NCBI RefSeq assembly: GCF_001577265.1
Contig: NZ_CP014517.1
Span: forward strand, 549,001-613,000
Source of the DNA: Variovorax sp. PAMC 28711
Lineage (GTDB): Bacteria; Pseudomonadota; Gammaproteobacteria; Burkholderiales; Burkholderiaceae_C
Direction of reading: 5' to 3'
Length of the DNA: 64,000 bases
The translations under genes were made by a program, and so were the position numbers. Under the pieces are notes generated by a model that made no database searches, had not been told where the DNA came from, and saw only the letters and a list, made by a program, of their open reading frames with translations. Positions 1 to 7,971 of the stretch are shown here, piece after piece. Numbering within the stretch: position 1 is the stretch's first letter; every line of letters begins with the position of its first letter.

Positions 1-221
1 GACGCGGAAGATGCGGACTGTTCGTCCCGCGGACGACATGTGGTCCTTTGGTTTACATGCTTCATCCAACGTCACCAAATGTGAACTTCTACACAGTCGG
101 TGTTGGCTGAAACGGCCTGTCCCCTGGCTACTTTTGCTAGCAAACCGGTCTCCGGATTGAAAAATCAATCACGCGTCGGCCGAGTCCTACGCGCTTTTTC
201 AACCCTTGTCTGGAGATCGAT

Positions 222-1691
222 ATGAAGACTTCTCAACCAACGCGCTTTCGCGCAGTGCTGTGCGGCGCAGCCGTGGCAGCTGCACTCTCGGTGCTGAGCG
301 GCTGTGCGTCCGACGGCAAAGCCGGCTTCGGATTCGGCGGCACCAGCGCTGCGACGCCAGGCGGATTGGGCGGCGCGGGCACCGACGGCACGAGCGGCGG
401 GGTCGCCGCGGACGGCAGCGGCGCGAACGGTGGCACGGGCGCCGCGGGCGGCGGTGAAGTCGTCGCTGGGGGCGGCGGCACGGGTGGCGGCACCGGCGGG
501 ACCGGCGGCACGGGTGGAACGGGCGGCGGTGGAACGGGCGGTGGCGGCACGGGTGGTGGTGGCACCGGCGGTGGCGGCACGGGTGGTGGCACGGTCACTC
601 CGATCAGCCCCGCGCTTGGCGCGAGCAACGGCCTGCTCGGCGGCGTCGGCCAGACGGTCAGTGCCACCGGGCAACTGGTCGGCGGCCTCAATGCCGGCCC
701 CGCGACCGGACTGGTCAGCAACACGGGTGGCGCGATCGATACGCTCGGCAAGGGCGTGACCAACGGCATCGGTCAACTGCAGCAACCCAATGCGCTGGGC
801 GTTACCGTCGACAGCGTGCCGGTGGCGGTCGGGCAGCTCGGCGACGGGGTCGCCAGCGTGGGCGCCGGAACGGCGCTCGCGCCGGTGACAGGCACCGTCG
901 GCGGCATCGTCAACAAGGCATCGGACGTGGTTGGCGGCGTGACGGGCAACGGCGCGGTGCGCCAGGTGACGACCGGCGTCAGCACGGTGGTCGCACGCAT
1001 CGACGACGGGCTGCTCACGACAACGCAAAAAGTGGGTGCGGCAACAGGCCTGGGCGCCCCGATCGACGGCCTGACCAACAAGGTCGGTGCCGGCATTGCG
1101 CAGCTCGGCGGCAAGCTGCCGGGCAACCAGACCAACGGCCTCACCAGCGCACTTGGCACCACCGTCGCCAGCGTCGGCGGCCTGGTCAATGCACCGGGCA
1201 GCACGCCCTCGGGCCTCGGCGGCTTGAGCGGTGGCCTGGGCGGCGTTCTCGGTGGCGGCCTGAGCGGCGGCAGCAGCAGCGGTGGCAGCGGCCTCGGCGC
1301 CGTCACGGCCGGTCTCGGCGTGGGTGCCGGCGCAGGTGTCTCGGCCGGCTCCGGCGGCGTCAGCGCAGGCGTCGGCCTGGGTGCAGTGGCCGGCATCACC
1401 GCGCCGATCAACTCGGTCCTGAGCCCGGTGCTCTCGCCCGTCACCGCCATCGCAAGCCCGGTCCTGGCGCCGGTCGTGGCCGTCGTCACGCCGGTGGTCG
1501 GTACCGTCGTGCAGACGACCGGGACCGTGGTCGCGACTGCGGGCACCGTGGTGGGCGGCGTGGTGAATGGCACGACCGGTGCCGTCAGCAACGTGGGCGG
1601 TGGCGTGGGCACCGTGGTGGGCGGCACGGTCGCGACGGTGGGCGGCGTGGCCGGCGGCCTGATCGGCGGCCTGGGTCTGGGCCGCAGATGA
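222..1691 (+). CDS. Glycine-rich low-complexity lipoprotein, collagen-like repeat type
   Basis: The 489-residue product begins with a lipoprotein signal: a basic N-terminus, a hydrophobic core and the lipobox LSGC with the lipidated Cys near residue 28. Residues about 80-125 are almost pure Gly/Thr (GGTGG-type units). The rest is a Gly/Val/Ala/Thr-rich chain with recurring VGG, TVV and SPVL blocks and almost no aromatic or charged residues. A ribosome binding site (TGGAG) lies 7 bases before the ATG. Its stop codon overlaps the start of the TpsB-type gene (ATGA), so the two are translationally coupled. Such proteins are often labelled collagen-like. I see no haemagglutinin-type TPS domain. 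A surface-anchored structural or adhesive role is inference. Confidence 0.8.
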   Translation: MKTSQPTRFRAVLCGAAVAAALSVLSGCASDGKAGFGFGGTSAATPGGLGGAGTDGTSGGVAADGSGANGGTGAAGGGEVVAGGGGTGGGTGGTGGTGGTGGGGTGGGGTGGGGTGGGGTGGGTVTPISPALGASNGLLGGVGQTVSATGQLVGGLNAGPATGLVSNTGGAIDTLGKGVTNGIGQLQQPNALGVTVDSVPVAVGQLGDGVASVGAGTALAPVTGTVGGIVNKASDVVGGVTGNGAVRQVTTGVSTVVARIDDGLLTTTQKVGAATGLGAPIDGLTNKVGAGIAQLGGKLPGNQTNGLTSALGTTVASVGGLVNAPGSTPSGLGGLSGGLGGVLGGGLSGGSSSGGSGLGAVTAGLGVGAGAGVSAGSGGVSAGVGLGAVAGITAPINSVLSPVLSPVTAIASPVLAPVVAVVTPVVGTVVQTTGTVVATAGTVVGGVVNGTTGAVSNVGGGVGTVVGGTVATVGGVAGGLIGGLGLGRR

Positions 1692-3394
1692 GCACTGGGC
1701 TTCCGCACCCGATGCGCCGTGTGAGTGTGGTGGTGGCCCTGGCGCTGGCCACCACCGCCACCGGACTGCACGCGCAGTCCGGTGGCGGCAATCCGCTCGA
1801 CCAGTTGCCGGCGACGCGTCCGCTGCAGCCGGTTCCGCCGCCGCGGACGACGGTCGATGTGCAGGCTCCGGCCGGCCCGGCCGAAGCCAAGCTGGCGCGC
1901 AGCGTGACGCCCTCGCGTTTCGACATCGAGGGCGTCAACGCGATCCCCTTCGCCGATGTGGCGAACCTGTTTGCGCCGCTGGCCGGGCAACCGGTGACGG
2001 TGGCCCGCCTGGTGGCGCTGTCGCGCGATGCAACCGCGCTCTATCGCGAGCGCGGCCATCCGCTGTCCTTCGTTTTCGTGCCCGACCAGAGTTTTGACGG
2101 CGGCGTGGTGCGCGTCGTCGCAGTCGAGGGCTACATCGCGAGCGTGCGCATCGAGGGCGACAGCGGCGCGGCCGAGCCCAAGCTGCGCGAGATCGCCGAG
2201 CGCCTGCAGGCTGACCGGCCGTTGTCGCAGGCGACTTTCGAGCGGGTGACGCAACTCCTCGCGCGCCTGCCCGGCGTCAAGGTCGACGCCACCGCGTCAC
2301 TGCCAGAGACGACCGACGGCGCCACCGTGCTGGTGCTCAAGGTGAAGCGCCAGCCCTACAACGTGTCACTCGGCGCCGACGTGCGCCAGCCGACACCGCG
2401 CGCCGTGCTGAGCGGCGTGCTCAACGACCCGTTCGGGTCCGGTGGACAGCTGAGCGCCTCGACGCTGCTCGGCAACTTCGAGCGCGAGAAACTGCTCACG
2501 CTCGGCTACACCCAACTGGTCGGCGCCGACGGCTTGCAGCTCAAGACCAGTTTCTCGACCTATCGCGGCTACCCCGACGAGCAACTGGGCCGCGGCGAGC
2601 CGCTGGAGCGCTTCAACACCAACCGCCGCTTCGAGCTGTCGGCCAGCTACCCGCTCTACCTGAGCGCCCGCAGCAGCGTCACGCTGAACGGCGGCTTCTA
2701 CGCGGTCGACAACGTGGACGACTACCGCGAACGTTCGACCGGCGGCCGGCTGGCCGACGACACCCGCGTGCGCGCGCTCTTCGCCCAACTCGCGTATGCC
2801 GACGCACAGCCTGACCGCAGCCGCAGCGCCAGCGTGCTCGTCGCGCAAGGGATCGACGGCGTCGGCGCGCAGGCCGAGGTGCGCAGCAACATCGCCGGAC
2901 TCTCCGGCCCCGGCAGCGCCAGTCTCGACTTCACGCGCATCGCGTTCGACGCGAGCCAGCGCGACCGCTTTGCCAACCAGTGGGGCACCGGCGTGTCGTT
3001 CGGCGCGCAGTACAGCGGCCACACGCTGGCGGCGTCGGAGCGCATTTCATTCGGCGGCGCGCGCTTCGGCCGTGGCTATGCGGCAGGCGATGCCGCGGGC
3101 GACGCGGGCTGGGGCGTGGGACTGGAACTCAACCGGCTCTTCAAGTTCGATGGCGTGTGGCTCAACCAGGTCGAGCCCTACCTGCTGGTCGAAGCGGCGC
3201 GCGTGTCGAACCACGTGGGCACGCCGGCGCCGGAAAAACTGCGCTCGGTCGCGCTCGGGGTGCGGCTGTCGGACAGCCGCTACTACAGCGTCGACATCGC
3301 CGTCGCCAAACCGACGGGCGATGCCTCAGCGACCAACCCGGCCCGCAAACCGCGCCTCAGCCTGATGCTGAGCTACCAGCTCGCGGCCAACTGA
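1688..3394 (+). CDS. ShlB/FhaC/HecB (TpsB) family outer-membrane transporter
   Basis: This 568-residue protein has an N-terminal signal peptide (mature after HAQ near residue 30), a proline-rich linker, a POTRA-like region (about residues 75-150, beginning SRFDIEGVNAIPF) and a C-terminal beta-barrel of alternating polar and hydrophobic strands. The FGGARFGRGY segment near residue 455 matches the conserved loop-6 Arg-Gly-Tyr/Phe motif of TpsB/Omp85 transporters. TpsB proteins secrete a partner protein across the outer membrane. The start codon overlaps the stop of the preceding glycine-rich lipoprotein gene, which is the obvious candidate client although it lacks a recognisable TPS signal domain. 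The family call is firm; the client is inferred. Confidence 0.9.
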   Translation: MSTGLPHPMRRVSVVVALALATTATGLHAQSGGGNPLDQLPATRPLQPVPPPRTTVDVQAPAGPAEAKLARSVTPSRFDIEGVNAIPFADVANLFAPLAGQPVTVARLVALSRDATALYRERGHPLSFVFVPDQSFDGGVVRVVAVEGYIASVRIEGDSGAAEPKLREIAERLQADRPLSQATFERVTQLLARLPGVKVDATASLPETTDGATVLVLKVKRQPYNVSLGADVRQPTPRAVLSGVLNDPFGSGGQLSASTLLGNFEREKLLTLGYTQLVGADGLQLKTSFSTYRGYPDEQLGRGEPLERFNTNRRFELSASYPLYLSARSSVTLNGGFYAVDNVDDYRERSTGGRLADDTRVRALFAQLAYADAQPDRSRSASVLVAQGIDGVGAQAEVRSNIAGLSGPGSASLDFTRIAFDASQRDRFANQWGTGVSFGAQYSGHTLAASERISFGGARFGRGYAAGDAAGDAGWGVGLELNRLFKFDGVWLNQVEPYLLVEAARVSNHVGTPAPEKLRSVALGVRLSDSRYYSVDIAVAKPTGDASATNPARKPRLSLMLSYQLAAN

Positions 3395-3397
3395 CGT

Positions 3398-3811
3398 TCA
3401 GCGGGCGGCGGCCATGTCGCGGCAGAGTTTCAGATTGCTGTTGAAGCGCGGTGCCAGGCCGGGTTCGCACACGTCGCCCGACGGGATCAGCCGGCACAGG
3501 CCGACCACGATGTAGTCGGACACCGCATCGGAGCAGGGCTTGTAGCGCGCGAGCGCCGGGTTGGCCTTCGTCTTGAAGCCCCACTGCTCCGAAAAGACCA
3601 TCGCGCGGCCCATCGATTCCTCGAAGTAGTCGCGATCGCGCTCGGCCACCGCGGTTTCCATCCGTGGCAATTCCTCGTTGAGGAAGCCGGTGGCGGCGAG
3701 CGGAAACTCCGAGGCCGGCGCCTGCGCAGAGGCCAGCGGCGCCACGAGGGCCAGCGTCAGGGCAAGGAGGATGCGATGGCATGTCATGGCGGTGATTTTC
3801 GCGCCCTTCAT
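3398..3811 (-). CDS. Putative exported protein of unknown function
   Basis: The 137-residue product carries a signal peptide (hydrophobic LLALTLALVAPLASAQA, cleavage after AQA about residue 31). The mature part of about 105 residues has four cysteines spread through its second half, compatible with disulfides in the periplasm. I do not recognise the family. The ATG overlaps the stop of the upstream DUF2164 gene by four bases (ATGA), which supports this start and translational coupling. A second in-frame ATG eight codons later would also leave a complete signal peptide. It is convergent with the TpsB-type gene, with three bases between the stops. Confidence 0.7.
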   Translation of the reverse strand: MKGAKITAMTCHRILLALTLALVAPLASAQAPASEFPLAATGFLNEELPRMETAVAERDRDYFEESMGRAMVFSEQWGFKTKANPALARYKPCSDAVSDYIVVGLCRLIPSGDVCEPGLAPRFNSNLKLCRDMAAAR

Positions 3812-4080
3812 CGCTTGCCTCGCGCCTTGTCGAACTTGCGCCAGTAGGCGAACTCGTCTTCGTGCACGTCGATGTCCAGTTCGGAGATGCGCGCCTGCAG
3901 CCGATCCTGCACATCGGCGACGGCTTTGTTGTAGACCAGCGGACCCATCTCTTCAAGGAAGAAACCCAGCAACGCGCCGGCGGCGACGTTCCCGATTTTC
4001 TCTTCGATGTTCTCGCGGAAGTAGCGTTCGATGGAGGCGATGGCTTCTTGCCGCGCCTCCCTGGAAATTTCGATGGTCAT
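3808..4080 (-). CDS. DUF2164 family protein
   Basis: This 90-residue, charged protein begins MTIEISREARQEAIASIERYF and continues with an NVAAGALLGFFLEEMGPLVYNKAVADVQDRL segment typical of the small DUF2164 family, whose function is unknown. No signal peptide or membrane span is present, so it is probably cytoplasmic. It is the first gene of a two-gene unit with the exported protein downstream (ATGA overlap). It is divergent from the beta-propeller lipoprotein gene across a 95-base spacer that must hold both promoters. Confidence 0.8.
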   Translation of the reverse strand: MTIEISREARQEAIASIERYFRENIEEKIGNVAAGALLGFFLEEMGPLVYNKAVADVQDRLQARISELDIDVHEDEFAYWRKFDKARGKR

Positions 4081-4175
4081 GCGTGGGTTCCGGCAAAAAC
4101 GTGTCGGCGATTGTGCCGTTGCTCGCTACCATGCCCCACCCGGCACGGCCGGTCCCCACAACAGGAGACAACAAA

Positions 4176-5369
4176 ATGAACACCCTGACCGGCAGCCTCG
4201 CCGCCCTCACGCTGGCCGCGCTCGCCGCCCTCGGCGGCTGCACGAACATGACGCCGACCGTGCCGCAGCGCCAGCTGATGCTGGTCGCCAACGACGAAAA
4301 GCAGGCGTGGAACGACGCCGGCGGCGTCGTCCTCAGTCCGCAGGGCAAGGACACCGTGCAGATCCTCGACATCGGCACCGACCCGCTCGCGCCGAAGGTG
4401 CTTGGCACGCTGCAGCTCGACAACACCATCGCCGGCCCGCCGACCAACCTGGCGATCACGCCCGGCGAAACGCTGGCGCTGGTCGCCAACTCGCTCAACG
4501 TGGTCGAAGAAAACGGCGTGCGAAAGCAAGTGCCCGACAACCGGCTTTTCGTGATCGACCTGACGACCGTGCCGCCGAAGTTGATCGACACGCTCACGAT
4601 CGGCAAGCAACCTTCCGGCCTCACGATCAATCGCGCGGGCAACCTCGCGCTGGTCGCGAACCGCGCCGACAACTCGGTCAGCGTGCTGCGCATCGCCGGC
4701 AAGCAGGTGTCGCTGATCGACACCGTGCCGATGGGCGATTCGGTCGCGCACGTGCGCTTCACGCCCGATGGCAAGCGCGCGCTCGCCGCCAAGTTCACGA
4801 CGCACAAGATCGCGTTGCTCGAAGTCAACGGCGAGAAGGTCAGCTACAACAAGGTCGACATGGCCGCCGGCCTGTGGCCGTACAACGTCGATGTGACGCC
4901 CGACGGCAAACTCGCGCTCACCGCGGACAACGGCAACTCGGGCGCCTCCGACGGCCAGGTCGACACGGTGAGCGTGATCGACATGGAAGCGATGCCGCCG
5001 CGCGTGGTCGACAAGGTGGTGGTCGGCGACGGCCCCGAAGGTCTTGCGATCAGCCCGACGGGCAAGCACGCGGTGGCCGTGATCCTGCGCGGCAGCAACG
5101 CCGCGAAGAGCGCGTACTTCCACCACCGCGAAGGCTCGGTGGTGCTGCTGAAGATCGACGGCAAGAAGGTGACGCGCGGCAACGAAGTCGTGGTGCGCGG
5201 CCTGCCGGAAGGGGCGGTGTGGAGCGCTGACGGCCGGTATCTGTATGTCGGCAATTTCATCGACCAGGACATCAGCATCCTGCGGCTCGACGGCGACACG
5301 CTGGTGCCCACCGGCAAGTCGTTCGCGCTGCAGGGCCACCCGGCCGCGATGCGCAGCAAAATCAACTGA
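4176..5369 (+). CDS. YncE/YVTN-type beta-propeller lipoprotein
   Basis: The product of 397 residues starts with a lipoprotein signal (LAALGGC, Cys near 22) followed by repeated blades such as GKQPSGLTINRAGNLALVAN, LTADNGNSG and GDGPEGLAISPTGKHAVAV. These are characteristic of YncE-like, seven-bladed YVTN beta-propellers, also grouped with 3-carboxymuconate-cyclase-like lactonases. A strong Shine-Dalgarno (AGGAG, 4163-4167) precedes the ATG. The reading frame stays open well upstream, but this ATG gives the signal peptide. It probably acts in the periplasm, anchored to a membrane. The substrate is unknown, and a catalytic role cannot be read from the sequence. Confidence 0.82.
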   Translation: MNTLTGSLAALTLAALAALGGCTNMTPTVPQRQLMLVANDEKQAWNDAGGVVLSPQGKDTVQILDIGTDPLAPKVLGTLQLDNTIAGPPTNLAITPGETLALVANSLNVVEENGVRKQVPDNRLFVIDLTTVPPKLIDTLTIGKQPSGLTINRAGNLALVANRADNSVSVLRIAGKQVSLIDTVPMGDSVAHVRFTPDGKRALAAKFTTHKIALLEVNGEKVSYNKVDMAAGLWPYNVDVTPDGKLALTADNGNSGASDGQVDTVSVIDMEAMPPRVVDKVVVGDGPEGLAISPTGKHAVAVILRGSNAAKSAYFHHREGSVVLLKIDGKKVTRGNEVVVRGLPEGAVWSADGRYLYVGNFIDQDISILRLDGDTLVPTGKSFALQGHPAAMRSKIN

Positions 5370-5397
5370 TGGCAAAGAAACAATCACGCCCCCGCGG

Positions 5398-5583
5398 ATG
5401 GTCGAGCGCGGCATTCTTTGTGTGCTCATCGGCGCGGCCGTGCTGGTGGCGCCGCATTTTCTCGGCGCCTCCGGCACGCGCGACATGATCGCGGGCGCGT
5501 CGGTGGTCGGCTGGTTCGCGGTGGTGCTGGGCATTGCGCTCATCGCGGTCGACCTGTTCAAGCGCGGCAAGGTGCGCAACTAG
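5398..5583 (+). CDS. Small two-helix membrane protein, probably N-terminally frameshifted
   Basis: The open part encodes 61 residues with two hydrophobic helices (GILCVLIGAAVLVAPHF and ASVVGWFAVVLGIALIAVDLF) and a basic tail. It has no convincing ribosome site at this ATG. An ATG overlapping the previous gene's stop at 5369 opens a different frame (MAKKQSRPR) that would join this one if a single C were added to the C5 run at 5389-5393, giving a 71-residue protein MAKKQSRPPRMVERG... . I therefore think the true gene is 5369-5583 and the start shown here is an artefact of a lost base. Function is unknown. Confidence 0.6.
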   Translation: MVERGILCVLIGAAVLVAPHFLGASGTRDMIAGASVVGWFAVVLGIALIAVDLFKRGKVRN

Positions 5584-5649
5584 GGCGCCCGACGGGGCGC
5601 ACTGCCCGCTCTACAATCGCGATCGTCATGTCGGCTGCCATCAGGCTGC

Positions 5650-5750
5650 CGGCGCGGCACCCGCTGGGGGTGTTGGCACGACCGCAAGGCGCGCCGACTG
5701 AGAGAGTCCCTTTGAACCTGATTGAGGTAATCCTCGCGCAGGGAAGCAAG
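5650..5750 (+). promoter_or_regulatory. TPP (THI-element) riboswitch
   Basis: The stretch carries the hallmark TPP aptamer elements in order: GGGGGTG at about 5665-5672, CTGAGAGAG at 5698-5706, and CCTGATTGAGGTAATCCTCG followed by CGCAGGGAAGCA at 5717-5748. CUGAGA is the pyrimidine-binding loop and the GAACCUGAU...GGAA segment the pyrophosphate side and closing strand. It sits 85 bases before the gene for an exported thiamine-binding-family protein. TPP binding normally lowers expression of thiamine biosynthesis or uptake genes, so the downstream gene is predicted to be repressed when thiamine is plentiful. Confidence 0.93.
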
Positions 5751-5753
5751 TTT

Positions 5754-5800
5754 CGAGGCCTGCCGGCTTTCTCCTTCTCGCGCCGGCAGAGCGACCTCGA
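5754..5800 (+). promoter_or_regulatory. Candidate riboswitch expression-platform hairpin
   Basis: A perfect 8-base inverted repeat (CTGCCGGC at 5760-5767 and GCCGGCAG at 5782-5789, 14-base loop) is flanked by a second complementary pair (TCGAGG 5754-5759, CCTCGA 5795-5800). Together they can form a long interrupted stem directly after the TPP aptamer. No U-tract follows, so a Rho-independent terminator is unlikely. Control by translation or by Rho is more plausible. Confidence 0.5.
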
Positions 5801-5834
5801 ACGCTCGCCGACCTGCTGTTTGCATGAATTGCAT

Positions 5835-6266
5835 ATGGCACATCCATCGTTTTCACTTTCGCGTCGCTTGCGGCTTTCGCTCGTCTCGCTGTCGCTCCTT
5901 GCCTGCGGCGCCGCCTGGGCGCAACAGGCGCCATCGAGCGCCACGGCGCCGGCCCCGACCCCGAGCGGGCACATGCTGGCCGAAATCCAGGTCATCCCGC
6001 GGCCAGCCGGCACGGCAGACGACCGCTACAAGCACGTCGACGCCGCCATTGCCGTCATTCAGGCGTCGGGCCTGCGCTACGAAGTCCACGGCCTGGGCAC
6101 CGTCGTCGAAGGCCCGCCCGAGAAGGTCTGGCCGCTCCTGCAGGCCGTCCACCAGGCCACGCTCGAAGCCGGCGCCGAACGCACGCTGAGCATCATCAAG
6201 GTCTCCAGCGGGGCACAGGCTGGCGGGCCACGCGTGGAAGACCTGGTTCGCAAGTTCCGGAACTGA
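5835..6266 (+). CDS. Exported thiamine-binding (MTH1187/YkoF-like) protein under TPP riboswitch
   Basis: The 143-residue product has a signal peptide (residues 1-25, ending AWAQQ) and then a single domain of about 95 residues: MLAEIQVIPRPAGTADDRYKHVDAAIAVIQASGLRYEVHGLGTVVEG. This matches the MTH1187/YkoF-like fold that binds thiamine-type ligands. Most family members are cytoplasmic, so the signal peptide suggests a periplasmic role. The upstream TPP riboswitch independently links it to thiamine. It is likely a periplasmic thiamine or thiamine-precursor binding factor. No permease gene lies next to it, so its transport partner, if any, is elsewhere. Confidence 0.85.
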   Translation: MAHPSFSLSRRLRLSLVSLSLLACGAAWAQQAPSSATAPAPTPSGHMLAEIQVIPRPAGTADDRYKHVDAAIAVIQASGLRYEVHGLGTVVEGPPEKVWPLLQAVHQATLEAGAERTLSIIKVSSGAQAGGPRVEDLVRKFRN

Positions 6267-6275
6267 CCCGGACCG

Positions 6276-6296
6276 CCGAAGGGCTCAGCCCTTCGG
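6276..6296. terminator. Hairpin between convergent genes
   Basis: A perfect 9-base stem (CCGAAGGGC / GCCCTTCGG) with a 3-base loop lies between the convergent stops of the thiamine-binding-family gene and the DUF808 gene. The loop is the stop codon of the DUF808 gene. There is no T-run on either side, so it may act as a 3' end stabiliser or a weak bidirectional terminator. Confidence 0.5.
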
Positions 6297-7190
6297 GCGC
6301 AACCGCTTCACGAGTTCCACCACGGCCAGCACCGCGGCACCGGCCACGAGGCCGACGACGGCGTTGGCAAGGTTCGATCCGACCACGCCGACAAATCCAC
6401 CGACGCCTTGCGCCCAGGCCTCGACCGCATGCCCGACCGCCGGCACGCCGTGCACCAGGATGCCGCCGCCGACCAGGAACATCGCGGCCGTGCCGACCAC
6501 CGACAGCGTCTTCATGAGCCATGGCGCTGCCGCCAGCAGGCCACGGCCGAGGGCCTGTTGGGCGTTGCTCGCGCGCCGGCTCAACCACAGACCGGCGTCG
6601 TCGAGCTTCACGATGCCCGCGACGAGGCCGTAGACGCCGACCGTCATCACGACGGCGATGAGCGCGAGCACCGTCAACTGCGTGGTGAAGGGCTGGCTGG
6701 CCACCGTGCCGAGCGTGATCACGATGATCTCGGCCGACAGGATGAAGTCGGTGCGCACGGCGCCCTTGATCTTGTCCTTTTCGACGGCGAGCACATCGAC
6801 GGCCGGATCGGCAATGGCGTTCACATGCTGCGCGACGCCTGCATCGTGTTCGTTCTTGTGCAGGAACTTGTGGGCCAGCTTTTCGAAGCCTTCGAAACAC
6901 AGGAATGCACCGCCGAGCATGAGCAAGGGCGTGACGGCCCATGGGATGAACGCGTTGATCGCCAGTGCCGCCGGCACCAGGATCGCCTTGTTGACGAACG
7001 ATCCTTTGGCGACGGCCCACACCACGGGAATTTCCCGATCGGCGCGCACGCCGGTCACTTGCTGCGCATTCAGCGCGAGGTCATCGCCGAGCACGCCCGC
7101 AGTCTTCTTGGCGGCGACCTTGGTGAGGATCGACACATCGTCGAGCACCGTTGCGATGTCGTCGAGCAGCAGGAAAAGACTGGCAGCCAC
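6285..7190 (-). CDS. DUF808 (YedI) family inner-membrane protein
   Basis: The 301-residue polytopic protein opens with [40 protein letters not shown], the very conserved DUF808/YedI signature, followed by an [14 protein letters not shown] segment and about six hydrophobic helices to the C-terminus. It is an inner-membrane protein of unknown function; YedI is the Escherichia coli homologue. It follows the GNAT acetyltransferase gene on the same strand with only four bases between them, so they are probably co-transcribed. Length and start are typical of the family. Confidence 0.9.
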   Translation of the reverse strand: MAASLFLLLDDIATVLDDVSILTKVAAKKTAGVLGDDLALNAQQVTGVRADREIPVVWAVAKGSFVNKAILVPAALAINAFIPWAVTPLLMLGGAFLCFEGFEKLAHKFLHKNEHDAGVAQHVNAIADPAVDVLAVEKDKIKGAVRTDFILSAEIIVITLGTVASQPFTTQLTVLALIAVVMTVGVYGLVAGIVKLDDAGLWLSRRASNAQQALGRGLLAAAPWLMKTLSVVGTAAMFLVGGGILVHGVPAVGHAVEAWAQGVGGFVGVVGSNLANAVVGLVAGAAVLAVVELVKRLRPKG

Positions 7191-7194
7191 GCGA

Positions 7195-7713
7195 TCAGAC
7201 CACCGCGCGCTTGAAGCGGATTTCTTCGACTTTGACCGTACCGACGCTGGTGGTCTTGAGCGTTTTCATGTCGCGCTTGAAACCGGCGAGGTCGTGAAAG
7301 CGCATGGCGCGCTCGTTGCGAATCGGCACCCAGATGGTCACCTCGGTGCAGCCCTCTTCTTCGAGGCCTTCGCGAGCCGCATCCCAGAGCGCCACGCCGA
7401 CACCCTTGTCCCAGTGTTCGGGCTTGACGTAGATCGACCAAATCTCGCCGGTCGTGGACTTGGTCTTGGGATCGCGCGAACGGTCGTAGCCGACGAAGCC
7501 GACGATTTCGTCGTCGAGCACCGCGACCTGCACCTGCGGCTCGCTGAATTCGATGGCTTCGCGCCATTTGGCTTCGCGGGTGGCGGGCGCCAGGGCGCGC
7601 AGCTGGTCTTCGGGCAGGATGCCCTCGTAGGCGGCGCGGGCGGAGGCGGCGTGAACTTCGGCGATGGCTTTGGCATCGCTCATTTCAGCGGGGCGGACTT
7701 CGTAATCGGACAT
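7195..7713 (-). CDS. GNAT family N-acetyltransferase
   Basis: The 172-residue protein shows the GNAT fold order: an N-terminal [25 protein letters not shown] strand-helix, a central [12 protein letters not shown] strand pair, [23 protein letters not shown] with the acetyl-CoA-binding loop (family pattern Q/RxxGxG/A, here DKGVGVAL), and a C-terminal YHDLAGF-like element ([11 protein letters not shown]). It transfers an acetyl group from acetyl-CoA to an amine. The acceptor cannot be deduced. It is the first gene of a two-gene unit with the DUF808 gene. Confidence 0.88.
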   Translation of the reverse strand: MSDYEVRPAEMSDAKAIAEVHAASARAAYEGILPEDQLRALAPATREAKWREAIEFSEPQVQVAVLDDEIVGFVGYDRSRDPKTKSTTGEIWSIYVKPEHWDKGVGVALWDAAREGLEEEGCTEVTIWVPIRNERAMRFHDLAGFKRDMKTLKTTSVGTVKVEEIRFKRAVV

Positions 7714-7821
7714 GGCGGCAGGTGAAACAAATGGACCGGCTATTGTCGCCGCGCCCGGCGTGCGCCACGCCCTTGCCCGCTAAACTCCCCGCTCGCATCG
7801 CACCATCACAGGAGAGTCGTC

Positions 7822-7971
7822 ATGGCCAAGAGTCAACAACGCAGCAGCAAAGAAACCAAGAAGCCCAAGAAAGACACCTCGCCCCCCAAGGCGCCGGTGC
7901 TGGGCGGCGAACCGGTGCGTGCCACCGTCACCACCGCGGTCATTCCGCGCGGCAAGCTCAAGAACAAGTGA
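7822..7971 (+). CDS. Small lysine-rich protein, 49 residues
   Basis: This short gene has a good Shine-Dalgarno (AGGAGAG, 7810-7816) five bases before its ATG. It encodes a very basic, disordered-looking peptide ([18 protein letters not shown] at the N-terminus, then a [11 protein letters not shown] turn and a GKLKNK tail). Its stop overlaps the GTG start of the VF530-type gene (GTGA), which supports both reading frames and suggests coupled translation. No domain is recognisable. Its charge and its pairing with a putative DNA-binding protein make nucleic-acid association a reasonable guess only. Confidence 0.7.
   Translation: MAKSQQRSSKETKKPKKDTSPPKAPVLGGEPVRATVTTAVIPRGKLKNK

Noticed and set aside
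460..600. Repeat tract considered as a CRISPR array
   Set aside because: The repeats are short GGN codon repeats in frame with a protein, with no unique spacers of constant length.
165..1028. Minus-strand open frame over the glycine-rich lipoprotein gene
   Set aside because: The GC-rich repeat removes stop codons on the opposite strand. The predicted protein is an Ala/Arg-rich shadow, and the plus-strand gene has a ribosome site and lipobox.
5418..5834. Extending the thiamine-binding-family gene upstream through the riboswitch
   Set aside because: The in-frame codons run across the aptamer and give an implausible N-terminus. The signal peptide starts at the ATG after the riboswitch.
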